Source: Chloroflexota bacterium
Lineage (GTDB): Bacteria; Chloroflexota; Anaerolineae; Anaerolineales; UBA4823
Reading direction: 5' to 3'
DNA: 64,000 bases
NCBI GenBank assembly: GCA_029265355.1
Contig: JAJUJL010000007.1
Location: 62,001-126,000 of the forward strand
The notes beneath the pieces are model-generated. The model ran no database searches, had not been told where the DNA came from, and saw only the letters and a list, made by a program, of their open reading frames with translations. Within the stretch, counting starts at the first letter, position 1. Each line of letters begins with the position of its first letter. Below, piece after piece: positions 50,892 through 59,883 of the stretch. The translations under genes were made by a program, and so were the position numbers.

Positions 50892-51382
50892 ACCAGCCTG
50901 GGACAGATGAACTTACCAACAACGCGCTGGCAAAGACGGCGCGCCTGGGAGGCGCGCGAGAAACTCGCTCGCTGCGCAAATCGATCCCCGAAAACGCCAC
51001 GGTGCTGGTCGTGGAAGATAATGTGGCCAATTTTGTGCTGATCGCCCGGTTGTTGGGGTACATGGGCATCCACTGCGAGTGGAAGACATCTGGCTACGAG
51101 GTGGTCGAGTACGCTGATAGCCTGCCGCGCCTGGATTTGATCCTGATGGACATCCGCCTGCCCTACGAGGATGGCTACGGCGCGCTGGAGAAGATCCGCT
51201 CTTCGCCGCGCTTGCGCGACGCGCTGGTGGTAGCGGTAACTGCTGAAGCCAGCCCGGAACAAATCAAGAAAGCCCGCCTGGCTGGTTTCGATGGCTTCAT
51301 GGGCAAACCCCTCGATCCCGATCGCTTTCCGGATCAAATCCGCAGCATACTTGCCGGAGAAAGCGTCTGGGAGTTAAGCTGA
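50888..51382 (+). CDS. Single-domain response regulator, second copy
   Basis: A 164-aa receiver with an N-terminal extension of about 35 residues (polar and basic, no clear fold). The receiver has VVEDN, the phosphorylatable Asp in LILMDIRLPYEDGYG, a Thr in AVTAEA and Lys in MGKPLDPD, so it should be phosphorylated. It is translationally coupled to the preceding receiver and lies 29 bases before the first GAF protein. The two together may be alternative targets of one phosphorelay. Confidence 0.92.
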   Translation: MNQPGTDELTNNALAKTARLGGARETRSLRKSIPENATVLVVEDNVANFVLIARLLGYMGIHCEWKTSGYEVVEYADSLPRLDLILMDIRLPYEDGYGALEKIRSSPRLRDALVVAVTAEASPEQIKKARLAGFDGFMGKPLDPDRFPDQIRSILAGESVWELS

Positions 51383-51411
51383 GCGCTGGCGCCACGGGAG
51401 ACTGCAATTTC

Positions 51412-53577
51412 ATGACCGACCAGTCGACATGTCCACACTGTGGACAACCTGTGAATATTTACATGCAGAGCTGCCCGCTGTGCCATGCCGACCTGGCAGG
51501 TGCTCAACCCGTGACAGGCATCCGCAGTCCGCTGGTGCCCACCTCGCCGGAGGGACTCATCCCGCGCCTGGGGGATATCCTGATCGAACGAAAGTTGATC
51601 AGCCGGCAGCAGCTCGAGGCGGCTCTGGCGCGCCAGCGCGAATCCATCGCCCAGGCAGGCAGCATCGGTCGCCAAATCTTACTGGGGCAAATCCTGGTGG
51701 AGAATGGCTGGATCACCCGTGAAGTCCTGGATCAGGTGGTGACCGAGCAAATCATGGGCTTGCACAGCGCTCTGCAAGAAAACAACCGCAAGCTCGAGCA
51801 GCGCGTTCAGCAGCGCACCGGTGATTTACAGGGGCGCCTGCTGCAGATTCGCACCGCCGCAGAGATCACCCAGGTTGCCATCTCCGCCAGCAACCTGGAG
51901 GAGATGCTCTCTCGCACGGTTAAATTGATTGCCGAGCGCCTGAATTATTATTGTGCGTCAATTTACCTGATCAACGAAATGAGCGGAGCCCTCGAGCTGG
52001 CCGCCAGCAGCATGCCTGCCAGCATGGAACGGAAGGTGCGGCAGACCCACGATGTGCAATTTCCCAAGACTATGGTGGCGTGGGCGGTAGCCAACCGAAA
52101 AGCGCGGGTGGCAGCCGATGTCAGCCGCGAGCCGCTTTACTGGGTTGACCCGTTGCTCCAGGATACCCGCTCGGAAGCGACCTTGCCCATTGCCTTGGGC
52201 GATCAAGTGCTGGGTGTTTTGGATGTCCATTCCAACTGGGTGAACGCATTCGATGACGAGGCGGTGACGGTTTTGCAGACCATCGCCAATCATATCGCTG
52301 CCGTGATCCAGAACTTCCGCCTGCTGGATCACACTCGCAAGAGCCTGGAGCAGTCGCAGCGCCTGAACGAGACCAACCACCGCTTGAACCTGGCTCAAAA
52401 TGCTCAGTCGGTGTTCAGCGAAGTGGTGGATTACCTGAAGGCTTCATCGGTCCCCTCTCTGCTGTTGGTCGCCGAGGGCAACCAGTTTCGCGTCATCGCG
52501 GGTCATCTTCCCAACAAACAGAAAAACAGCGAGGCGCGGCTGCCAGGCATGATTGCGGTGCCTCCTGAGAAGTTGCTGGCGCAGATGCCGCCAGGCCAAT
52601 TAACCTTCAGCCTGCCCAGGTCAAAGAACACCACCCAACTTCAAAACAAAGCCAACAGTTGGATCTCCACATTGATGCGCGTGCATGATTGGTTGGAATG
52701 CGACACGATCACTTTGATACCGGTGCGCCAGCAAAATGCGCTGATGGCAATGATGGTATTGGCGCGACCTGCCAGTCAGTTTGCTGAGTCGGTAATCAAG
52801 GGATCCAATATCTGGCAGCCTTATATCAGCCTGGCGGAACAGGCCACGACCACGCTGGAAAAGCTGTCCGCCTTCGAAAATCTCCAGCGGCAGATCTCCG
52901 CCATGCAATCGCTGGATGCAATCACGAAAGTGATCGCCCTGGAAACTGAGCCAGGATCGCTGTACCGCGCCATCCACCAGCAGTTGCGGGAACTGTTGGG
53001 AGAGCTGGATTTCTTGCTGGCTGAATACCGCGAGGCCAATCAAACCATCACCATCCCATACGCCTATGAGAACGGCGAGGAAATCAATCTCCCTTCGATG
53101 CCGCTGGGCCAGGGGCTGACCTCGGTGATCATCAAGTCCAAACAGCCCCTGCTGCTGAGCGGCAATGTCGAGCAGCAAGCCCAACGCCTGGGAGCGCGGG
53201 TGATTGGCTTGCCGGCCAAATCATGGATGGGCGTACCCCTGATCGTCGCCAACCAGGTGATCGGAGCAATGATCCTGCAGGATACGCGCCGGGAGAACCG
53301 CTTCGGTGAAACAGAGCTGCGCCTGGTGAACACACTGGCGACCCAGGTGGCGATTGCCGTGCGCAACGCGCGCCTGTACCAGGAGACCAGCCGGCTGGCA
53401 GAGCAAGAGCGCCTGGCGTCGGATTTGACCGCTCGGGTCTGGTCATCGCCCGATATCGAGACCATTTTGCGTGTGGCATTGGAAGACCTGGGGAGCAAGC
53501 TGCAAGCCGCAGAAGCGATGATCGAGTTGGATGTTCAGGCTGAGGCTCTCGACGGCGGGCCTGCCGCATCTGGATAG
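51412..53577 (+). CDS. Soluble zinc-ribbon/GAF sensor protein (array member 1)
   Basis: A 721-aa protein without membrane segments. Residues 7-24 hold a zinc ribbon (CPHC...CPLC). Residues about 50-115 (RLGDILIERKLISRQQLEAAL, GQILVENGWITREVLDQ) resemble the N-terminal domain of T2SS GspE/MshE ATPases, known to bind c-di-GMP in some. A coiled coil leads to a GAF domain (about 150-300) and a second GAF (about 505-660). The C-terminus (ASDLTARVWSSPDIETILRV...) matches tails of the next four genes. No kinase or output domain is present. Start ATG 51412. Confidence 0.85.
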   Translation: MTDQSTCPHCGQPVNIYMQSCPLCHADLAGAQPVTGIRSPLVPTSPEGLIPRLGDILIERKLISRQQLEAALARQRESIAQAGSIGRQILLGQILVENGWITREVLDQVVTEQIMGLHSALQENNRKLEQRVQQRTGDLQGRLLQIRTAAEITQVAISASNLEEMLSRTVKLIAERLNYYCASIYLINEMSGALELAASSMPASMERKVRQTHDVQFPKTMVAWAVANRKARVAADVSREPLYWVDPLLQDTRSEATLPIALGDQVLGVLDVHSNWVNAFDDEAVTVLQTIANHIAAVIQNFRLLDHTRKSLEQSQRLNETNHRLNLAQNAQSVFSEVVDYLKASSVPSLLLVAEGNQFRVIAGHLPNKQKNSEARLPGMIAVPPEKLLAQMPPGQLTFSLPRSKNTTQLQNKANSWISTLMRVHDWLECDTITLIPVRQQNALMAMMVLARPASQFAESVIKGSNIWQPYISLAEQATTTLEKLSAFENLQRQISAMQSLDAITKVIALETEPGSLYRAIHQQLRELLGELDFLLAEYREANQTITIPYAYENGEEINLPSMPLGQGLTSVIIKSKQPLLLSGNVEQQAQRLGARVIGLPAKSWMGVPLIVANQVIGAMILQDTRRENRFGETELRLVNTLATQVAIAVRNARLYQETSRLAEQERLASDLTARVWSSPDIETILRVALEDLGSKLQAAEAMIELDVQAEALDGGPAASG

Positions 53578-53587
53578 AGGTGTTTGA

Positions 53588-56461
53588 GTGGAAGGGATAA
53601 ACCTGGACCAAACGCTGCAATACCTGGCCTACATACTGGCGCTGAGCGAGTTGATCATCGGCCTATATGTCTGGGTCCTGAACATCCAGCACACCGCGAA
53701 CCGGCACGTGGGTGGGCTGATGCTGGTCATTGCTGCCAACAGCTTTGCGATTGGCACACTCCTGGAGACGGGCAGCGCCAGGCAGGCGGAATGGCCAGCA
53801 ATCCTGTTAGCCGCCACGACCCCCGCCATCCAACCCCTGCTGCTGCTCACCACCGTCAGCCTGCTGCGACCTGCCTGGCTGCAAACCAGCCGCCTGCGCT
53901 GGGCATTGCGCCTGGCTTACCTGCTCACCCTTCTCCCTATCATCATCACCGCCATCGACGTGCAATTTGGGGCGGGGCTCTGGTATTCCGGCATGGGCAG
54001 TTCTCCGTATGGCGATGGCATCCTGCGGCTGGAATCTTTCACTGCCGGTCGTTTGAACGAGATCATCCGCCTGCTGACCTTTGGCATCTCGTCAACATTG
54101 ACCATCCTGGTCTGCCTTTACATCGCAGCTCTCGACCGGAAATCTCCCAAAATGGCGCGCGGCCTGGCCTGGCTGCTGCTGGCAGCGGACATTGCTGCTG
54201 GCGTCTCCCTGGTAGCGCTTGCCAGCGTCATCCCGCAAGCCATCGCCGAGCTGCTCACCAGCGCCATCTTTATGCTGGTGTATGCCTTTGTAGCCTTCCG
54301 ACAAATGGTCTCAGAGCGGCGCGTGCAGCGCGGTCGGCTGCAAGTGCGGCTGCTGGCGCTCAACCTGGTGGTGGTGGTGCCTGTACTGTTAGGGCTGACG
54401 TATTTCATCATTTCGCAATCCCGTCGCCTGCTCGAAGAAGACGCCTCTCGCAACCTGCAGCAAACCAGCCAAAACCTTGCTTCCAGCACGATGCTCTGGC
54501 TGGAAAGCAACACTCGCACGCTGGCAGCCCTGGCAAACCAGCCCGATATCCGCAGCATGGACGCCAGCAGGCAAATCCCGGCTTTGCAGGCCTTTGCCTC
54601 CGTCTTCCCCGAGATCTACCTGGTCAGCACCACCGATCTCACCGGCAGGAATATTGCCCGCAGCGATGGTCAAAGTGCAGTTGACTACAGCCGGCGAAGC
54701 TGGTTCCAGCAAGCCGTTCAGGGGGCGCCGCTGGCATTGGAGACACTGATCGAGCCCAGCAGTGGGCAACCGGTCCTGGTAGCTTCTGCGCCGATACGCG
54801 ACGAACAGGGTCGAGTGGCAGGTGTGATCATGTTCGCCACGCAGCTCAGCGTCATCTCAGAAAAGGTGGCCGCCACGAGCATCGGGCGGCTGGGCTACGC
54901 CTACGTGATCAACGAATCCAACCTGGTGATCGCTCACCCGGAAGAGGCGTTTACGATGGTGCTGCGCGATCTCAGCCAGCACCCGGCCGTGCAAGCCGTG
55001 CGCCGCGGCCTCAACTCTCCGGTGACTTTTGGCAGCGCAGGCGGCATGCAGTGGAAAGCCTTTGGCCAGGTGTTGCCCAACGGCTGGGCAGTCATCGTGC
55101 AAGCGCCGCAGAACGAGCTGCAATCCTCGTTGGGCGCCTTCCAGCGCACCTCCTGGATCGCGCTGGGGGTGGCCTCTGGGTTGCTGCTGCTGCTGAGCTA
55201 TATTTCGGTGCGGCAGAGCTTTGAACCGCTGAGCGCGCTGACGCGGGCCGCGCAGGCGATTGGTTCAGGCGATCTGCAGGCGCGTGCGCCGGTGCTGACC
55301 GACGATGAAGTTGGCGCGCTGGCTCAAACACTCAATAAAACCACCAGCCAGCTCGGTGAGTTGGTCGCAAACCTGGAGACGCGGGTCGCAGATCGCACAC
55401 AGGCTCTGGAGCGCCGCGCCATCCAGCTCCAGGTGGCCGCCGATGTAGCCCGCGAGGCGGCTGGCATCCGCCAGTTGGATGAGCTGCTGAACCATGTGGT
55501 TCATCAAATTTCAGAGCGCTTCGGCTTTTACCATGCCGGTATCTTCCTGTGCGACCAGGTGCATGAGTATGCGGTGCTCCAGGCAGCTTCCTCGGAAGGC
55601 GGCCGGCGCATGCTGGAGCGCGGCCATAAACTGAAAATTGGCCAGGTGGGCATCGTCGGCTATGTCACAGGCTCTGGCGCAGCCCGCATCGCTTTGGATG
55701 TGGGAGCAGATGCGGTTTTCTTCAATAATCCTGACCTGCCACAGACCCGCTCAGAGATGGCGCTGCCGCTCAAAGCAGGCAACCAGGTGATCGGGGCGCT
55801 GGATGTGCAATCCACCCTGCCGTCGGCTTTCAAGGAAGAGGATATCGCCATCCTGCAGATCCTGGCAGATCAACTTGCGCTGGCGATCCAAAACGCCCGG
55901 CTGATGGAAGAAAGCCGGCAATCCATGCAAGAATTGGAGAAACGTTACCGCAACGATGTGCAGCAGAGCTGGGCAGCCCGCCTGTCGCACCGTCCACTGC
56001 GCTATCGCTATGAACGCATGGGCGTTTACCCGGTCACTGCGGTTGACTCGGGAAAACCCGGCAATGGCAATGGTCGTGCTGGGGCACCCGGCTCGAATCA
56101 GCCAGAATCATTCCAGCCGGAGGATGGGCGCACCCTGCGAATTCCGCTGCAGTTCAGAGGCGCAAAGATTGGCGCCTTGCTGCTGCGCCGGGAGATGGAT
56201 CAACCCGCCTGGAGTGAAAAAGAAGCCGCCGTGGCTCAATTCGCTGCCCGGCAGATCGCCCTGGCTTTGGAAAATGCTCGCCTGCTGGAAAGCACCGTTC
56301 TGACGGCCGAACGGGAACACCAGGTCGCGGAAATCACCCACAAGATGCTCTCCGCCAACGGCATCGACGCCGTCTTGCGCACCGCCATGCAAGAATTGAG
56401 CCGCTATCTCTCGGTTACCCAGGGCATGATCCAATTGGAAAGGGTGGGCAACAATGAGTGA
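53588..56461 (+). CDS. Membrane GAF sensor with 7TM-like and Cache domains (array member 2)
   Basis: A 957-aa protein. An N-terminal seven-helix membrane region (about residues 10-240, like histidine-kinase N-terminal 7TM sensors) is followed by another membrane segment (about 258-278), an extracellular Cache-type domain (about 280-510), a membrane helix (about 517-535), HAMP, coiled coil, a full GAF domain (about 640-780) and a partial GAF with a tail. No kinase is present. GTG 53588 has AGAGG upstream, 10 bases after the previous stop; its 3' end overlaps the next gene by 8 bases. Confidence 0.85.
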   Translation: MEGINLDQTLQYLAYILALSELIIGLYVWVLNIQHTANRHVGGLMLVIAANSFAIGTLLETGSARQAEWPAILLAATTPAIQPLLLLTTVSLLRPAWLQTSRLRWALRLAYLLTLLPIIITAIDVQFGAGLWYSGMGSSPYGDGILRLESFTAGRLNEIIRLLTFGISSTLTILVCLYIAALDRKSPKMARGLAWLLLAADIAAGVSLVALASVIPQAIAELLTSAIFMLVYAFVAFRQMVSERRVQRGRLQVRLLALNLVVVVPVLLGLTYFIISQSRRLLEEDASRNLQQTSQNLASSTMLWLESNTRTLAALANQPDIRSMDASRQIPALQAFASVFPEIYLVSTTDLTGRNIARSDGQSAVDYSRRSWFQQAVQGAPLALETLIEPSSGQPVLVASAPIRDEQGRVAGVIMFATQLSVISEKVAATSIGRLGYAYVINESNLVIAHPEEAFTMVLRDLSQHPAVQAVRRGLNSPVTFGSAGGMQWKAFGQVLPNGWAVIVQAPQNELQSSLGAFQRTSWIALGVASGLLLLLSYISVRQSFEPLSALTRAAQAIGSGDLQARAPVLTDDEVGALAQTLNKTTSQLGELVANLETRVADRTQALERRAIQLQVAADVAREAAGIRQLDELLNHVVHQISERFGFYHAGIFLCDQVHEYAVLQAASSEGGRRMLERGHKLKIGQVGIVGYVTGSGAARIALDVGADAVFFNNPDLPQTRSEMALPLKAGNQVIGALDVQSTLPSAFKEEDIAILQILADQLALAIQNARLMEESRQSMQELEKRYRNDVQQSWAARLSHRPLRYRYERMGVYPVTAVDSGKPGNGNGRAGAPGSNQPESFQPEDGRTLRIPLQFRGAKIGALLLRREMDQPAWSEKEAAVAQFAARQIALALENARLLESTVLTAEREHQVAEITHKMLSANGIDAVLRTAMQELSRYLSVTQGMIQLERVGNNE

Positions 56462-57911
56462 GGCTGCCCCCTGGTTACGGCCCTTGATTAACCTCTGGAA
56501 TGGTTTGAGCTACCGGGCGCGCTATGCGTTGCTTGGGGCGCTGTTTGGCACGCTCTTCCCGCTCACTTCGAGCCTGATCTGGGTGATCACGAACCGACTT
56601 CAGCTCAATCTTGATAATTTCTTACGCGCCCAGGTGAATAACCCGTTGCAATGGATGATCGATAGCGCGCCGTTCTTCCTGGGGCTTTTTGCCTCCTTTG
56701 CAGGTCAACGTGAGGATGGCCTGCAAGCGGTCAAACGGGAGCTCGAAAACCGCCTGGCTGAGCGCAGTCGCATGGTCGTGGAGCTCGATTCGCTGCGCAA
56801 TCGCCTGGAGATGCAGGTATCCAAACAAGTTGCGCAGTTGAAACTGACCACCCAGGTTGCCAGCGATGCGCTTCAGGCCAAGGACCTGCAGCAGATCATG
56901 GACCTGGTCGTGCGATTGATCTCTGAACGGCTGGGTTTCTATCACGCAGGCATTTTCCTGCTGGACCCCACCCACGAATACGCCGTGCTGCGCGCCAGCT
57001 CATCGAAGGGTGGGCAAGTGATGCTCAGTCGCAACCACCGTCTACGGGTGGGGCGGGAGGGTATAGTCGGCAATGTTGCAGCCCACGGCGAGCCGCGCGT
57101 GGCGCACGATGTAGGCAAGGATGCCGCCTTTTTCAATAATCCCGACTTGCCAGCCACTCGCTCCGAGGTGGCTTTGCCCTTGAGAATTGGCGACAGCGTG
57201 TTCGGTGTGCTGGATATCCAATCGGTCAAAATGGGCGATTTCAGCGCGGAAGATGTAGCGGTGTTGCAAACCATGGCAGACCAGGTCTCGATGGTTATCG
57301 AGAATGCGCGCCTCGCTTCAGAAAGGCGCGAGGCGCTGCAGCAGCTCAGGGAATTCCAGGCCCGGCAGAGCCAGGATGCCTGGCGCACAGCCCTGGCCGA
57401 TCGCCCACATGGCGTGGTGTATGACGGCTTGAGCATCCACTCCATCCAGGCCTGGCAACCGCCGACAAACGCGCCGCGCCAATTTCCGACCAAAGATCCT
57501 TATGTGTTGCACCAAAAAATTGTGTACCAGGATATCCCCATCGGAACTTTGGCGCTGAGCAGGCCGGCAGAGCGCGGCGCCTGGAGCGAGGCCGAGAAAA
57601 GATTTGTCCAGTCTGTTGCATCGCAGATCGCCCTGGCAGTCGAAAATGCGCGCCTGTTGGATGAGAACCAACGCCGTGCGCAAAGCGAGCAATTGCTGGG
57701 CGAGATCAGCGCTCGCGCCCACGCCTCCCTGGACCTGGACGCGGTGATGAAAATCTCGGTGCAGGAAATTGGCAAAGCGTTGGGCGCCATGCGGGTGGAG
57801 ATGCGATTGGACTCGGATAGCCCCTCCAACAACACGAGCAGCGCCACGCTCGCCGCCCAGTCCCACAATGGGCATAAACCCTCCCAAAGCCAGACGGCGG
57901 AGGAGAGCTGA
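56454..57911 (+). CDS. Membrane GAF protein, short form (array member 3)
   Basis: A 485-aa protein with two N-terminal membrane segments (about residues 20-45 and 65-85) and almost no extracellular part, then a coiled coil, a GAF domain (about 145-285, HAGIFLLDPTHEYAVL, GKDAAFFNNPDLPATRSE), a linker with a conserved Trp, a partial GAF (about 345-405) and the tail module. No Cache or HAMP domain is seen, so it might be a hub or adaptor rather than a sensor. It overlaps the previous gene by 8 bases and the next starts 2 bases on. Confidence 0.82.
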   Translation: MSEAAPWLRPLINLWNGLSYRARYALLGALFGTLFPLTSSLIWVITNRLQLNLDNFLRAQVNNPLQWMIDSAPFFLGLFASFAGQREDGLQAVKRELENRLAERSRMVVELDSLRNRLEMQVSKQVAQLKLTTQVASDALQAKDLQQIMDLVVRLISERLGFYHAGIFLLDPTHEYAVLRASSSKGGQVMLSRNHRLRVGREGIVGNVAAHGEPRVAHDVGKDAAFFNNPDLPATRSEVALPLRIGDSVFGVLDIQSVKMGDFSAEDVAVLQTMADQVSMVIENARLASERREALQQLREFQARQSQDAWRTALADRPHGVVYDGLSIHSIQAWQPPTNAPRQFPTKDPYVLHQKIVYQDIPIGTLALSRPAERGAWSEAEKRFVQSVASQIALAVENARLLDENQRRAQSEQLLGEISARAHASLDLDAVMKISVQEIGKALGAMRVEMRLDSDSPSNNTSSATLAAQSHNGHKPSQSQTAEES

Positions 57912-57912
57912 G

Positions 57913-59880
57913 ATGATGTCGAAGATGGCCCTTCAACGCCGCATCTCGATCGGATTCCTGGTGATGACGCTGCTGGTAGTGGCTGCCGGCCTCAGCGGCG
58001 TGGCCTTCACACAATCTGCCGAGAGGGCCAACCAGGTGGTGCGCAACAGCATACACGTGCAAAGCCAGGTCAACGCCGTGCGCAAGGCGTGGTTGGCGAG
58101 CATGGACGTGCTCGGCGAAGCCCTGGCCTCTTCCCCTACCACCCAGGCGCAGATCGATCCACTGGCGAGCCGATTCCAGGCAAATATCGCTATCCTGGAG
58201 CAAACGCTGCGTGAGCTGCAGAAACAGTCTCCTGGGGCGAGCGCGGCTGAGAGGCAGCAGAACCTGACGATATTAAATGCGGCTGTGCAGAGCGCTTCGG
58301 TTTTGAGGCGCAGCGGGGAAGAAATCCTGCGCCAGGCAAGCCAGCCAGCAGGGCTGGCTGCCGCTGCCCAAAGCGCCCACCTGCAAACACTGCAGCGCGG
58401 TCTCTCTCAAAACCTGGACATCTTGCTCGAAAATACCCAGCAGGATATCGATCGGGCGTTCCAAAACTCACAGCGCATGCGCAACCTGGCGCGCCTGGCG
58501 TGGATGGGATTGACCGCATTGGGGGCGTTGCTCGGCTTCGTATTTACCATCATTTTCACCCGCTCAGTCGTGCGCCCCATCCAGGAACTGACCCAGGTGG
58601 TGCAACGGGTGACCTCGCGCGATTTCAGCCCGCTCAAGCCCAGCCCAAGCGCGGATGAATTGGGCGATTTATGGTCCTCCCTGGCTTTGCTCACCGACTG
58701 GTTGCGCGAATCGTATGAAAATCTCGAAACGCGCGTCAATCTGCGCACGCGCGAGCTGGAGCGGCGCTCTACGCAGATGCAAGTTGCGGCTGAGGTGGCG
58801 CGTGACGCCACCAGCGTGCGCAACCTGGAAGCGTTGCTGAGCAATGCCGTAGAGTTGATCCGCGGTCGCTTTGGCTTTTACCATGCCGGTATCTTCTTGA
58901 ATGACGAGCGCGGGGAATACACCATCCTGCAGGCAGCCACAGGAGAAGCCGGGCGGCGCTTGTTATCCCAGGGTCACCGTTTGCGCATCGGCGAAGTTGG
59001 CCTCGTGGGGCAGGTGGCCCAAACCGGTAAGCCGCGCATCTCCTCCGAAACCAGCGGAGATAACATCTCGCCAGTCATGAGCGATGCCCACGTTGACAGC
59101 AGGCAGGGCAGCGCCCTTGACGACCGAAACCCGCTGCTGCCAGCCACACGCTCGCAGATTGCACTGCCGCTCAAAATTGGCGAGCGCATCATTGGTGTGC
59201 TGGATGTGCACAGTCAATTCGCCAATGCTTTCAGCCAGGACGACGTCAACGCGATGCAAATCTTGGCCGATCAACTGGCGGTTGCTATCGAAAACGCCCG
59301 CCTGATCAATGATTACCAGGAAAGCCTGCGCGAGCTGGAAGCAGTTTACCTGCGCCTGAGCCGCAGCGCCTGGGCCGACATCAAACGCTCGCGGAACAAC
59401 CCGGGTTATGTCTACGACCTGAACGGCATCAGGCCGCTCGCAGAATTGGATGAAGGCGATGCGCCTTCGAACAAGCCGGCATCACCGGTTGAAGCCGGTA
59501 TAAAGAAAGTTGAAGTGCCGCTGCTGGTGCGCGGCAACCGCATTGCGAGCCTGGAGGTCTGGCTGCAGGAGTCGCAGTACAACCCGCAGGTTGAAAACTT
59601 CCTGCAATTGCTGGGTCCCCGCCTGAGCCAGTCGCTGGAAACCGCCCGGCTGTACCAGGAGACTCAGGAACGCGCCGCTCGGGAACGCCTGGTGGGAGAA
59701 ATTTCTGGACGTCTACGCGAAACCCTCAATATCGATTACGTGCTGCGCACGGCGGCTGCTGAAATCCGCAGCGCGCTGGGATTGAACGACCTGACCATCC
59801 GGCTCGGGGATGCAGCGCTGCATCCGGCCAGCGGTGGGAATGGCAGCGCCATCGACGCAGGATCAATCGAAAAGGTTTAG
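57913..59880 (+). CDS. Membrane GAF sensor with four-helix input domain (array member 4)
   Basis: A 655-aa protein: membrane helix (about residues 10-32), a helical extracellular domain (about 33-190) like the four-helix-bundle ligand-binding domain of chemoreceptors, second membrane helix (about 196-218), HAMP (about 218-272), coiled coil, GAF (about 290-470), partial GAF and tail. No kinase or methyl-accepting domain. ATG 57913 follows GGAGGAGA; two further in-frame ATGs (57916 and 57925) lie just downstream. The longer frame back to 57769 lies inside the previous gene and is rejected. Confidence 0.83.
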   Translation: MMSKMALQRRISIGFLVMTLLVVAAGLSGVAFTQSAERANQVVRNSIHVQSQVNAVRKAWLASMDVLGEALASSPTTQAQIDPLASRFQANIAILEQTLRELQKQSPGASAAERQQNLTILNAAVQSASVLRRSGEEILRQASQPAGLAAAAQSAHLQTLQRGLSQNLDILLENTQQDIDRAFQNSQRMRNLARLAWMGLTALGALLGFVFTIIFTRSVVRPIQELTQVVQRVTSRDFSPLKPSPSADELGDLWSSLALLTDWLRESYENLETRVNLRTRELERRSTQMQVAAEVARDATSVRNLEALLSNAVELIRGRFGFYHAGIFLNDERGEYTILQAATGEAGRRLLSQGHRLRIGEVGLVGQVAQTGKPRISSETSGDNISPVMSDAHVDSRQGSALDDRNPLLPATRSQIALPLKIGERIIGVLDVHSQFANAFSQDDVNAMQILADQLAVAIENARLINDYQESLRELEAVYLRLSRSAWADIKRSRNNPGYVYDLNGIRPLAELDEGDAPSNKPASPVEAGIKKVEVPLLVRGNRIASLEVWLQESQYNPQVENFLQLLGPRLSQSLETARLYQETQERAARERLVGEISGRLRETLNIDYVLRTAAAEIRSALGLNDLTIRLGDAALHPASGGNGSAIDAGSIEKV

Positions 59881-59883
59881 ATT

